A stretch of 64,000 nt of DNA from Onion yellows phytoplasma OY-M (GTDB lineage Bacteria; Bacillota_I; Bacilli_A; Acholeplasmatales; Acholeplasmataceae): contig AP006628.2 in assembly GCA_000009845.1 (NCBI GenBank), positions 434,001 through 498,000 on the forward strand. Reading direction: 5' to 3'. Below are positions 43,028 to 52,558 of the stretch, piece by piece. A program made the position numbers and the translations under genes. The notes below the pieces were generated by a model, which saw nothing but the letters and a program-made list of their open reading frames with translations, was not told where the DNA came from and ran no database searches. Positions within the stretch are counted from its first letter, which is position 1. The number at the start of each line of letters is the position of its first letter.

Positions 43028-43673
43028 AAAAAGCTCCTAAGATTTTGTTAATTTCAATTTGATTATTATATTTAGTTAAAATAATTTTAATATTGCATCG
43101 TTTTAAAATTTTTTAAGTTAGTATTTGTAATTTTGGAAAGACAACAATTTAAACAGCAAAAAATTATTTTTTCAAAGTTTGCATTTGTGTTTCTTATTTT
43201 GTTTTTTGTTTTCAAAAAACTCCTCTAATCCAATTTATCCAAATTATCAAATATATTATAACATTTTTTATTATTAAAATACTAACTGTTTCATTTATTT
43301 AGACAACTTAATATTTTAATATAACATTTAAGACCAACTTAACTGAAACGCTCCAATAATTTGCCCCCAGTAAAGAATGAATAATTTTAGTCTAAAACTG
43401 TTTATGCAGTTTGGGGGGGTTTTTTGTTTATCTGACAATTTTATTTAATTTTGACAATCAAAAACCTCATTATATTAAAAGAAAAGTAAGGTTTGTGGTA
43501 AAATTATATAGTAAATTATTTATTTTATAAACGCATAATTATTAAATTTTTTATGAAACAAAAAAACTAAATTAACAACAAACACAACTAATAATTACAA
43601 CAATAATCACAACTTAACAATTCATTAAATAAATGATAAAGTTTTGAAACAATAAATGAAATGAAGGTGCAAA
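43028..43673. other. Long divergent intergenic region nitroreductase-plsY
   Basis: About 650 bases without a gene. It contains a possible plus-strand promoter (TAGACA near 43303 with ATATAAC/TAACAT about 16-17 bases on), the structured terminator-like element at 43364-43425, and an AT-rich leader before plsY with GAAGGTGC as ribosome binding site. Confidence 0.5.
43364..43425 (+). ncRNA. Candidate small RNA end or leader attenuator
   Basis: CCCCC (43364-43368) pairs with GGGGGGG (43413-43419). Inside, AAACTG (43395-43400) pairs with CAGTTT (43407-43412), and a T6 run (43420-43425) follows. This is a terminator with an outer and an inner stem. It lies in a divergent region, so nothing upstream needs terminating except a transcript that starts inside the region. 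That suggests a roughly 100-base small RNA or a regulated leader of plsY. Confidence 0.45.
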
Positions 43674-44374
43674 ATGGAAAACTTATCGTTTTTATTCTTA
43701 TTCTTGTTTTTTTATATTTTGGGGTCAATTCCTACAGGCTTAGTTATTGGCAAATTGGTGCAACAAAAAGATTTACGCAACACAGGTTCTGGAAATATTG
43801 GAGCAACTAATGCTTTGAGAGTTTTGGGGAAAAAATGGGGAATATTAGTATTTTTGTTAGATTTTTGCAAAGGATTTGTGCCACTTACAATTTGTTTGCA
43901 TTTCTCAAAATTTTGGCTAACAGAACCATCCACAAAAACTTTTTTACAACCAAACCCCACAATAAAAATCTCCCTTTTGGCAATATCTCCTATTTTAGGA
44001 CACATGTTTTCTTTATTCAATAAATTCAAAGGCGGGAAGGCAATTGCAACTTCGGTAGGTATTATCACTGCTTTTAATCCTTTGATTGGTATTTCTGGTA
44101 TCATTTTTTTTGCTATTTTTTTAAGACTTTTTGGTTATGCTTCGTTAGCTTCAATTATTGCAAGCACTTTAGTTAATGTTTTTTATGGCTAAATTATTTG
44201 TATTGTGGCAATTTTGGAACTTTGGGACCAATTAAAAACCAGATTCCAAAAACAGAATTATTTTACTTTTCGATCAATTTTGCTACCTTAATTATTATAG
44301 CTAAACATTATTCTAATATTTTGCGCCTTATTAATGGAACAGAAAATAAATTTAATTTCAAAAAAGAAAAATAA
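43674..44374 (+). CDS. plsY: Glycerol-3-phosphate acyltransferase PlsY, apparent frameshift
   Basis: A membrane enzyme that acylates glycerol 3-phosphate with acyl phosphate, the first step of phospholipid synthesis. The conserved blocks [26 protein letters not shown] and [10 protein letters not shown] are present. The frame ends at VFYG, 172 residues. One more T in the T6 run near 44185 restores [20 protein letters not shown] and the usual end [12 protein letters not shown], to TAA 44372-44374 (about 233 residues). Lipid synthesis from G3P is essential, so the break is probably a sequencing error. Five or more transmembrane helices. Confidence 0.88.
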
Positions 44375-44511
44375 ACAGCATCAACACAAAATATTTTAAA
44401 AAAACAAACCCCAAAACCAAAACCTAAAAAAATCAAACCTAAACTCAAAAATCCTAAATCAAAAACTCTCAACCCCAAAAACATTTTTATTTATAAAAAA
44501 GGTGCAAAGCA

Positions 44512-46527
44512 ATGCAAAATTTTGATCTAATTAAACAAAAAATTAAATCCTTGGTAAAACAACTCACCAAAGCCAATTACCAATACTATAATCTAAGCAA
44601 TCCCGATCTAAGCGACCAACAATACGATGCTTTACTCAAAGAACTAATCAATTTAGAAACCCGCTATCCCCAGTTCAAACTTCCTTATAGCCCCACTTTA
44701 AAAATTGGTGGTTTTGTAGAAAAAAAATTTAGCACCATTAAGCACAAAACTCCAATGATGTCTTTGGGAAATGTTTTTAATCTTGAAGAAATCAAAGCTT
44801 TTTATGACCGTATTGTCAAAAAAATTCCTACTTTTTCTTTGTTAACTGAATTAAAAATTGACGGCGTAGCGATAAGTTTAAAATATCAAAAAGGCATTTT
44901 AGTGCAAGCTTTAACAAGAGGAAACGGCATTTGGGGAGAAGACATTACCAAAAATGCCCAGACCATTAAAACCATTCCTTTAAGATTAAAAGAAGATCTC
45001 GATTTAGAAGTTAGGGGAGAAATTTATTTATCCCATCCCGCTTTTGAAAAACTCAACGCCCAAAGAAAACAAGAAAACAAACCCCTTTTTTCCAATCCCA
45101 GAAATGCTGCTTCAGGAACTTTAAGACAACTTAATTCAGCAATTGTGGCTCAAAGAAATTTGTCTATTTTTGTCTATGGCATTTCAGATCCTTATTTGAC
45201 TAAACCTACCCAAAAAGAGACTTTGGTTTTTTTAACTGCTTTAGGATTTACCACAAATCCCCATTATTATTGCGTCTCTAATTTTGAAAATTTGCTTAGT
45301 GTAATTGAAAAATACAAAACCATTAAGGAACAACTTACCTACGATACTGATGGAATTGTCATTAAAATTAACGAGCTTGCCTTTCATTCTTTAATTGGTG
45401 CCACTGCCAAAGCTCCCAGATGGGCAACTGCTTACAAATTTGCAACTATTACAAGCCAAAGCATAGTTCAAAACATCATTTTTCAAGTGGGACGCACTGG
45501 TGTTATAACTCCAGTTTGCAAAATTATGCCTGTTATGGTAGATGGAAGTTTGGTCTCAAAAGTGGTTTTACATAATTATGACTACATTTGCAAAAAAGAT
45601 ATCAGAATAAAAGACCATGTCATAGTTCATAAAGCAGGCTCGGTTATTCCTGAAATTTTAGAAGTTATCAAAAGTAAAAGAACTGATTTGCAAAAACCCA
45701 CTTTAATGATTGAAAAATGTCCTGCTTGTCAAACAATTTTAGAAAAACAACCAGGTGAAGTTGATTATTTTTGCCTCAACCCAAATTGTCGCGAGCAAAA
45801 AATCCAAAAACTCATTCATTTTGTATCCAAAAATGCTATGGATATCAACGTTTTAGGAGAACAGACCATCATTGCTTTTTTTGATAAAAACCTAATTGCC
45901 AAACCTTCTGACCTTTATTTATTAAAAAAACACAAGCATATTTTGCAAGAAATGCCAGGCTTTGGCGCTAAAAAAATTACTAACATTTTGGATGCTATCG
46001 AAGCAAGCAAGCAAAAAGGATTTGAAGATGTTTTATTTGCTTTGGGGATCAAACATATTGGCAAAAAAGTATCTCAAGTTTTGGCAAAACATTTTCAAAC
46101 TATCGAAAACCTCCAACAAGCCACACCAGAATTAATTACTCAAATAAGAGAAATAGGAATCAAAATTGCCCAAAGCATCCAACAATACTTTTCCAATTCT
46201 TGTAATTTAGAAGAGGTTTCCAAACTCAAAACACTAGGAGTTTCTTTTCAAAGCACTAACCCCCAAAATCCAACTACCCAAACTATTTTTACCAACAAAA
46301 AAATTGTTTTAACAGGAACTCTCCAAAAATATTCCCGTCTTCAAATCCAACAAATCTTAGAACAAATGGGAGCAATTATAACTAACAGTTTATCTTTACA
46401 AAACAATTATTTAATAGTTGGCATCAATGCTGGTTCTAAACTAACCAAAGCCCAAAAACTCCAAATTCCTATTATCGAAGAAAAAGAATTACAACAAATT
46501 ATAGAAAATAGCCAAATTAAATTATAA
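44512..46527 (+). CDS. ligA: NAD-dependent DNA ligase
   Basis: 671 residues. It seals nicks in replication and repair. The adenylated lysine is K115 in [10 protein letters not shown]. Other motifs are GRTGVITPV, the four-Cys zinc finger ([20 protein letters not shown]), helix-hairpin-helix repeats ([16 protein letters not shown]) and a C-terminal BRCT domain ([13 protein letters not shown]). All domains are complete. GGTGCAAAGC precedes ATG. The 135 bases before it are C/A-rich without a gene. Confidence 0.97.
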   Translation: MQNFDLIKQKIKSLVKQLTKANYQYYNLSNPDLSDQQYDALLKELINLETRYPQFKLPYSPTLKIGGFVEKKFSTIKHKTPMMSLGNVFNLEEIKAFYDRIVKKIPTFSLLTELKIDGVAISLKYQKGILVQALTRGNGIWGEDITKNAQTIKTIPLRLKEDLDLEVRGEIYLSHPAFEKLNAQRKQENKPLFSNPRNAASGTLRQLNSAIVAQRNLSIFVYGISDPYLTKPTQKETLVFLTALGFTTNPHYYCVSNFENLLSVIEKYKTIKEQLTYDTDGIVIKINELAFHSLIGATAKAPRWATAYKFATITSQSIVQNIIFQVGRTGVITPVCKIMPVMVDGSLVSKVVLHNYDYICKKDIRIKDHVIVHKAGSVIPEILEVIKSKRTDLQKPTLMIEKCPACQTILEKQPGEVDYFCLNPNCREQKIQKLIHFVSKNAMDINVLGEQTIIAFFDKNLIAKPSDLYLLKKHKHILQEMPGFGAKKITNILDAIEASKQKGFEDVLFALGIKHIGKKVSQVLAKHFQTIENLQQATPELITQIREIGIKIAQSIQQYFSNSCNLEEVSKLKTLGVSFQSTNPQNPTTQTIFTNKKIVLTGTLQKYSRLQIQQILEQMGAIITNSLSLQNNYLIVGINAGSKLTKAQKLQIPIIEEKELQQIIENSQIKL

Positions 46528-46607
46528 AAAATCACCGTTATTTTGCCTAAAACTCCTCACTGAACCCCAAACCCCCAAAACAAATAAAAAAATCCAAGAA
46601 GGTGCCA

Positions 46608-47672
46608 ATGTCTTTTAACATTAAAATTAAAGAAGAAATTGCTTGTCAAAAATTCTTACCCATAGAAAATTTTTTTGAATTGACAGCTTTATTACATTTT
46701 GGCTGTGAATTAGAAAAAAACCACCAAAAAACTTTATTGTGGTTCCAAACCAAAAGTATCAAAATTGCTAGGCGTTTCCTTATTTTAATCAAAACTTTTT
46801 ATCCTAATACCAACTCTTTTTTGATGACTAGCAAAGAATATAATTTACCGCATTTAAAAAGCATTCATGTAGGAATTGAAAAAGACATTCCCTTAATTTT
46901 AGAAAAACATCATTTTTTTACTCAAACTCCAAGCGATTTTTTACCTTTGCTCAAAAGCCAAAAAGCCAAAAAAGCATTTTTAAGAGGTATTTTTTTATGC
47001 ATAGGTTTTGTAAACGACCCCAAAAAAACTAATTATCATCTAGAATTTTTTCACAAAGACCGCCACAAAATTGAATTAATTAAAACTTTGATGCTTCATT
47101 TCAGCCTTAACGCCAAAAAAATTAATCACAAAAAAGGTTTTTTAGTTTATTTGAAAGAATCTCAAATGATTATTGATTTTTTAAGGTTAATCGGCGCTTT
47201 GGAAATAGTTTTTCAATACGAAAAAACAATAATTCAAAAAGACTTAAACCACATTATTAAATCCTCTATTAATTTTGAAATTTCAAATGAAAAAAAAATT
47301 CTTACTTCTGCCAATTTACAATTACAACAAATTAATTTGATTGAAAAACACTTTCAAATCCCAAATCTCAAACCCAAAAACACGAACTTAAAAATGAAAA
47401 ATCCCAAAAATGAAAAATCCCAAAAACAACTTCCCAACCTTGAACCTAAATTATTGCAAATTATGTTATTAAGAAAAGAAAACCCTGATGCAAGTTTACA
47501 AGAATTAACTCAAAAATATTACCACAAACACAAGCAACAAATCACTAAATCAGGACTAAATTATTATTTTCAAAAAATCAAAAAACTAGCTTGTGAAATT
47601 GAAACTCCCCAAATTTTGGCACCATCTAAGGAAAAAAATAAATATGGAAAATATCGGCATAGATTTAGTTGA
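46608..47672 (+). CDS. whiA: WhiA-like DNA-binding protein
   Basis: 354 residues. The N-terminal MSFNIKIKEEIACQK and LTALLHFGCEL form a LAGLIDADG-like fold. The C-terminal helix-turn-helix (ITKSGLNYYFQKIKKLACEI) is the WhiA signature. In Firmicutes relatives it influences cell division and transcription; its role here is unknown. ATG 46608 is preferred over GTG 46602, which lies inside the AAGAAGGTG ribosome binding site. It overlaps acpS by 29 bases. Confidence 0.85.
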   Translation: MSFNIKIKEEIACQKFLPIENFFELTALLHFGCELEKNHQKTLLWFQTKSIKIARRFLILIKTFYPNTNSFLMTSKEYNLPHLKSIHVGIEKDIPLILEKHHFFTQTPSDFLPLLKSQKAKKAFLRGIFLCIGFVNDPKKTNYHLEFFHKDRHKIELIKTLMLHFSLNAKKINHKKGFLVYLKESQMIIDFLRLIGALEIVFQYEKTIIQKDLNHIIKSSINFEISNEKKILTSANLQLQQINLIEKHFQIPNLKPKNTNLKMKNPKNEKSQKQLPNLEPKLLQIMLLRKENPDASLQELTQKYYHKHKQQITKSGLNYYFQKIKKLACEIETPQILAPSKEKNKYGKYRHRFS

Positions 47673-48027
47673 AATTAAAAAAATTAAAAAAATAGGCAAA
47701 GACATTTTAGCAGCAAGGATTTTATCCTCAGAAGAACACCAAATTTATCAAATCATTCAAAATCCCCAAAGCCAACTTACCTTTTTAGCAGGAAGGTGGG
47801 CTTCTAAAGAAGCTCTTTTTAAAGCTTTTCAAACACCTCAAAAAATCGACCCTACTTGCCAAAACTATTGCAACTGGTCTATTCTTAACGACAAAAAAGG
47901 CGCTCCTTATGTGAAAAACAACACATGCACCACTTTTTTCAACCCCATTTTAATTTCTATCACTCACACCGATAATTACGCCTTAGCCCTTGTTATTGTA
48001 AAAAAGTTGCCACAAAGCACGTCATAA
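47644..48027 (+). CDS. acpS: Holo-ACP synthase
   Basis: 127 residues. It transfers phosphopantetheine from CoA to acyl carrier protein. The N-terminal MENIGIDLVEIKKIKK, the Mg-binding WASKEALFKAF, and ISITHTDNYALALVIV are typical of AcpS. The start is ATG 47644 inside the end of whiA, with AAGGAAAA upstream; earlier codons of the frame are not part of the family. Translational coupling to whiA is likely. Confidence 0.93.
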   Translation: MENIGIDLVEIKKIKKIGKDILAARILSSEEHQIYQIIQNPQSQLTFLAGRWASKEALFKAFQTPQKIDPTCQNYCNWSILNDKKGAPYVKNNTCTTFFNPILISITHTDNYALALVIVKKLPQSTS

Positions 48028-48171
48028 TCAAATTCGTTTTATTTTTTTTGATTATCCTACAATTTTATTTATTTTGTCAAGTGTTTTTTAGGTATAATTA
48101 AAAGTGTATAGCAAAAATAAAATTAAATAAAAAAAACAAAGAAAAAATCCAAAGGAGTTAATAACAAAAAT

Positions 48172-49515
48172 ATGAAAGTTATCGTTGTTGGTTGTACTCA
48201 TGCAGGAACTGCTGCAGTAAAAACAATTAAAAAAAACAATCCCCAAGCTGATGTTGTTGTATATGAAAGAAACGATAATATCTCTTTTCTTTCTTGTGGA
48301 ATTGCCTTGTATGTTGGAGGAGTTATCAAAGACAGTCTAGGACTTTTTTATTCAAATCCTGATGAACTTGTAAGTATGGATGTTTGTACCAAACTTAAAC
48401 ATGAAGTATTAAAACTAAATTTTGACAAAAAAGAAGTTTTAGTTCAAAGTTTAGAAACTGGCAAACAGTTTAAAGACAACTACGATAAATTAGTAATTGC
48501 AACTGGTTCTTGGCCTGTTATTCCTCCTATTAAAGGAATTGATTGCAAAAATGTTTTAATGTCTAAAAACTTTGATCATGCCAAAGATATTATTAATTAC
48601 AGCAAAAACGTTAATAAAATCACAATAGTAGGCGCTGGCTATATCGGAATTGAGTTAGCTGAAGCATTTGCGGTACAAAAAAAAGAAGTAGTTTTAGTAG
48701 ACGCAGAAGATAGAATTATGTCTAAATATTTAGACAAAGAATTTACAGATGTAGCTCAAAAAACCTTAACTGACCACGGAGTTACACTAGCATTAGGACA
48801 AAAAATAGCAGGATTCGAAACTAAGGACGGCTTAGTGACTCATGTAAAAACTGATAAAAACACCTTTGAGACCGAAATGGTAATTATGTGTATCAGCTTT
48901 AAACCCAACACTCAATTATTTGCTCATCATCTCGAAACATCCTTTAATGGTGCTTTAGTTGTTAACGAATATATGCAAACTTCAGACCCTGATGTTTATG
49001 CTTGTGGCGATTGTGTTAACGTTTATTACAACCCTACCCAAGAAGTAAAATACATGCCTTTAGCAACTAATGCTATTAGAATGGGAACACTTGTAGGACT
49101 TAACATTGAAAAACCTTGCGTAAAATATTTAGGAACTCAAGGAACAAGTGGCATTAAAATTATTGATTTGAGTATTTCTTCAACAGGACTTACTGAAAAT
49201 GTAGCCAAAGCTTTAGGTAAAAACTATGGTACTGTTACAATCAAAGATGCTAATAGACCTGAATTTATGCCTGATTATGATGCTGTAATGTTAAAGCTTG
49301 TTTTTGACAAAGAAACTCGTAAAATTTTGGGAGGACAAATTGTTTCTCGCGTTGATTTAACTGAAAAAATGAATACTTTAAGTGTTTGTATGCAAAACCA
49401 AATGACAGTAGAACAACTTGCTTTTGTTGACTTTTTCTTCCAACCCCATTTCAACAAACCTTGGGGATTACTCAATTTAGCAGGACTTAAGGCTTTAGAA
49501 GTTAAATCTCAATAA
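48172..49515 (+). CDS. nox: NADH oxidase / CoA-disulfide reductase family
   Basis: 447 residues. A FAD- and NAD(P)H-dependent disulfide oxidoreductase of the water-forming NADH oxidase type. It has the FAD fold VIVVGCTHAGTAAVKTIKKN, the redox Cys42 in SFLSCGIALYVGG, the NAD fold ITIVGAGYIGIELAEAFA, and VYACGDCVNVYYN. It regenerates NAD+ from glycolysis and removes oxygen, important in an organism with little respiration. AAAGGAG precedes ATG, and a terminator follows. It lies beside sodA. Confidence 0.93.
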   Translation: MKVIVVGCTHAGTAAVKTIKKNNPQADVVVYERNDNISFLSCGIALYVGGVIKDSLGLFYSNPDELVSMDVCTKLKHEVLKLNFDKKEVLVQSLETGKQFKDNYDKLVIATGSWPVIPPIKGIDCKNVLMSKNFDHAKDIINYSKNVNKITIVGAGYIGIELAEAFAVQKKEVVLVDAEDRIMSKYLDKEFTDVAQKTLTDHGVTLALGQKIAGFETKDGLVTHVKTDKNTFETEMVIMCISFKPNTQLFAHHLETSFNGALVVNEYMQTSDPDVYACGDCVNVYYNPTQEVKYMPLATNAIRMGTLVGLNIEKPCVKYLGTQGTSGIKIIDLSISSTGLTENVAKALGKNYGTVTIKDANRPEFMPDYDAVMLKLVFDKETRKILGGQIVSRVDLTEKMNTLSVCMQNQMTVEQLAFVDFFFQPHFNKPWGLLNLAGLKALEVKSQ

Positions 49516-49587
49516 CTATTTGCAAACTACCAAATGCGCGACAAAAATAAATTAGATAAAAAAACACAAAAGACAAAAACACAATAA

Positions 49588-49624
49588 AACATTGTTTGTT
49601 ATAATTACAAACAGTGTTTTTTTA
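49588..49624 (+). terminator. Intrinsic terminator after nox
   Basis: AACATTGTTTGT / ACAAACAGTGTT with an AT loop, followed by T7. Confidence 0.85.
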
Positions 49625-49705
49625 TTCCATTTTATCACAATTAACCCCTCATTCCAACACTACCCCCCAAAAAATCTTTTCATTAACCATTAAAGGAGCA
49701 AACAA

Positions 49706-50314
49706 ATGAACTTTACTCTACTTTCTCTTCCTTATCAATATGATGCTTTAGAACCTTTTTTTGATACTCAAACTATGCAATTACATCATCTCAAACACCA
49801 TCAAACATACATTAATAACCTTAATGATGCTCTCAAAAAACACCCTCAACTAAATTTATCTTTGGAACAAATGCTAACTGATTTATCGTTAGTACCACAA
49901 GATATTAGACAAACAGTTAGAAATAATGGTGGCGGACATTTTAATCATTCTTTTTTTTGGAACATTCTAAAAGTAAATAATGGCAATACTCCTCAAGGAT
50001 TATTAAAAGAAATGATTGACTGCGAATTTGGTTCTATAGATTCTTTCAAAGACAAATTTGCTAATGCTGCTAAAACCATTTTTGGAAGCGGTTGGGCTTG
50101 GCTTGTATTAACTCCACAACAAAAACTTGCAATTACTTTTACTCCTAATCAAGATGTAGTTCTAAACCAAGGAACTCCTCTTTTGGGTCTAGATGTTTGG
50201 GAACATGCTTATTATTTAAGTTATCAAAATCGTAGAGTTGATTATATTGAAGCTTTTTTTAGTGTCTTAGACTGGGAAAAAGTACAAAATAACCTTACTC
50301 AAACATTAAAATAA
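49706..50314 (+). CDS. sodA: Superoxide dismutase [Mn/Fe]
   Basis: 202 residues. It converts superoxide to oxygen and peroxide. The metal ligands lie in [13 protein letters not shown] (H27), [11 protein letters not shown] (H81) and [13 protein letters not shown] (Asp and His near 165-169). Full length. AAAGGAGC precedes ATG. Six bases before nusB, so the two probably share a transcript. It may help survive plant and insect oxidative defence. Confidence 0.97.
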   Translation: MNFTLLSLPYQYDALEPFFDTQTMQLHHLKHHQTYINNLNDALKKHPQLNLSLEQMLTDLSLVPQDIRQTVRNNGGGHFNHSFFWNILKVNNGNTPQGLLKEMIDCEFGSIDSFKDKFANAAKTIFGSGWAWLVLTPQQKLAITFTPNQDVVLNQGTPLLGLDVWEHAYYLSYQNRRVDYIEAFFSVLDWEKVQNNLTQTLK

Positions 50315-50320
50315 TTTACC

Positions 50321-50770
50321 ATGAAACATACTCAAAATAAAAAAGAATCACGGTTATTACGAATTGAAGTGATGAAATTATTATATCAATATGATTTTTA
50401 CCAAAATAATTTGACTTTGTCACAAACAAATCCCAATCCCATTTTTACTTTTTTTCAAAAAATCATCACCAATCTTAAATTTATTGATGAAATCATCACA
50501 AAAAGTTTATATGATTATAAAATAAATCGCCTTAACAAAGTAGACAGAGCAATCATTCGCTTAGCTACTTATGAATTGTTAGAAACAAACATTTCTCATG
50601 CCATTATAATCGACGAGGCAATAGAACTTACCAAACAATTCTGCAATTTAAACGATGAAAAACAACATAAATTCAACAATAAATTATTAGATCAAATATA
50701 TCAACAATTACAAATGTATAAAAAAACTTATTACCTAATTGAATTGAAAAACTACCCAAATAATAAATAA
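50321..50770 (+). CDS. nusB: Transcription antitermination factor NusB
   Basis: 149 residues, all helical. RLLRIEVMKLLYQYDFYQNN at the start and VDRAIIRLATYELLETNISH, IDEAIELTKQFC at the end fit NusB, which with NusE keeps polymerase processive on rRNA operons. It follows sodA by six bases with no separate good ribosome binding site, which suggests coupling. A terminator follows. Confidence 0.92.
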   Translation: MKHTQNKKESRLLRIEVMKLLYQYDFYQNNLTLSQTNPNPIFTFFQKIITNLKFIDEIITKSLYDYKINRLNKVDRAIIRLATYELLETNISHAIIIDEAIELTKQFCNLNDEKQHKFNNKLLDQIYQQLQMYKKTYYLIELKNYPNNK

Positions 50771-50776
50771 TTTTTT

Positions 50777-50807
50777 AAAGACTTTTCTAATTGAAAGGTC
50801 TTTTTTT
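50777..50807 (+). terminator. Intrinsic terminator after nusB
   Basis: AAAGACTTTTC / GAAAGGTCTTT with a TAATT loop, followed by T7. Confidence 0.83.
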
Positions 50808-51211
50808 ATTTTATTTGATAGCATACCTTAAATAATTATGAAAAATTTACAATAATTCTATACCAAAAAAATAAAAACAACAACAATAAAATAATTAACA
50901 TCTCAGCAAAAACAAAACACCAATTTTAGATTGTTTTAAAAAAATTTTAAAATAACAAGTTTAGTAAAAATTCTTTTTTCTTTAGAAAGCATAATTAATG
51001 GCTCATTTTTATAATAATTTTTTTGATTTGATAACAGTAGCAAAAAACAAACTTGCCAAATTAAAAAAATATAGATATCCTCCTTAAATCTTTTTAATTA
51101 CAGAAACATTCAAAAAACTTTAGCTTGAGCAGTTAAAAAAAATACAATAAAATAATTATTTAATATTCATTTAACCCTATTATTTTATTTTTTATTAAGG
51201 AAACAAACATT
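50808..51211. other. Gene-free AT-rich region
   Basis: About 400 bases, A-rich on the plus strand, with no gene or clear RNA. It ends in the leader of the anchored protein: AAGGAA lies 10 bases before the TTG start. Confidence 0.5.
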
Positions 51212-52027
51212 TTGAATATTAAATTATTTAATCAAAAATATAAATTAGTGTCCTTTTTATGTGTTATTTCATCAATAATATTAGTATTATTGTTATTAAT
51301 ATTAAGTTTACAAAAAAGACATTCAACCTTTAGATCATCAGAAAAAATACAATTAACTAATAACCAAACCCAAAAACCCAATCAACAAAATTTCGTCAAA
51401 ACTCCCAATTTGACAAAACCAAAAACACAAGAATTACAACAAGAAAAAGAAACACTACCTCTTTATATTCAAACAGTAAATGACAAAACACATTATCATT
51501 TTATAGTGCCTGATAGTGAATTTATGCAAGATGGCACACTTAAAAATTCTGAAACCCATGTTTATATGGAAAATCTAAAACCTACTTTAATGCATAAAAT
51601 TATCTACAAAATACAACCTCAATATGATGGTTGGGTAGCTTGTTTCCCTTCATTTAATGGACAAGATCTTGCAGGCGCTTTTTTATATAGCGTTATGACA
51701 GGAATCAAAACTCCTCCTTTAGATTTAGTAGGGATTTATTTTGAATCTCCTTTTGATAAGTTTGATATTAGTGATTGGAACAAATACACTTTAGATGATA
51801 TTTTACAAATGAAAAATGAAAGCCAAAATATTTATTTTTTTTGGAGAAGCCCAAAAATGACTAACATTTACAAAAAATATCATTTATTTAAACCAGGTAA
51901 GGAAAAATACCATCCTACACTTAACAAACCTATAAGTCCTCAAAATGCCTTAATGCTTACCGAAGAATTTATAGATAAATTCATCCCCAATTCACCTTCA
52001 AAAAAATCCAAAGAAACTGAACAATAA
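51212..52027 (+). CDS. Membrane-anchored surface-type protein with YFFW module
   Basis: 271 residues from TTG 51212 (AAGGAA upstream). An anchor helix (about 12-32, VSFLCVISSIILVLLLLILS), a Gln/Lys/Pro-rich linker and an extracytoplasmic domain. The block YTLDDILQMKNESQNIYFFW resembles YNLDTLTQMGNGASDLYFFW in the mobile-element protein at 31510. It may be an old capture from an element, or the element may have acquired the chromosomal gene. The function is unknown; it is a candidate surface protein. It is monocistronic, with a terminator after it. Confidence 0.68.
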   Translation: MNIKLFNQKYKLVSFLCVISSIILVLLLLILSLQKRHSTFRSSEKIQLTNNQTQKPNQQNFVKTPNLTKPKTQELQQEKETLPLYIQTVNDKTHYHFIVPDSEFMQDGTLKNSETHVYMENLKPTLMHKIIYKIQPQYDGWVACFPSFNGQDLAGAFLYSVMTGIKTPPLDLVGIYFESPFDKFDISDWNKYTLDDILQMKNESQNIYFFWRSPKMTNIYKKYHLFKPGKEKYHPTLNKPISPQNALMLTEEFIDKFIPNSPSKKSKETEQ

Positions 52028-52098
52028 ATTATTTAGTTAGTTCCAATACTTTTCAAAATATTTAAAACTTGCCATATTTTCAAATTAAAAACAAATTC

Positions 52099-52124
52099 AG
52101 ATCGACTTTAAGTTGGTCTTTTTT
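52099..52124 (+). terminator. Intrinsic terminator
   Basis: GATCGACTT / AAGTTGGTC (with two G-T pairs), followed by T6. Confidence 0.65.
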
Positions 52125-52558
52125 GCTAATTATTTATTATAATTTTGCTTGCTATACTACTTATTTATTCTTATTTTATAATTTTTTTGTCAAAATAAAA
52201 ATGTGATTTAATTGGATTTTAACATAATTTATAACTTTAATAACTTTAAAATTACAAAAAAACACTAATTTTGCACCTAGAAACTATTTTTTTGTTATAA
52301 TAACTTTTGAATTAGATATTAAATAATTTAACTTTACAATGATTTATAATAGTTATTTTAAAAAACTTAAAAAAGAATAAAACAACCTTAACAAACTACC
52401 AAACCCAATAACCAAAAAAATAATAACTATAAAATATCATTTCACAATTAAAAACCAATAAAAATCAAAAAATTAATTCTACCAAGCACAAACCACATTA
52501 AAACCCACAAAAACAAACTAAAACCAACCAACCAAAATATAAAGGAAATAAACAAAAA
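52125..52558. other. Long leader region before lepA
   Basis: No gene. The last 180 bases are strongly A/C-rich and G-poor on the plus strand, up to a ribosome binding site AAAGGAAAT at 52541-52549. A possible promoter is near 52290-52330 (TTGTTATAATAAC). Confidence 0.45.
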
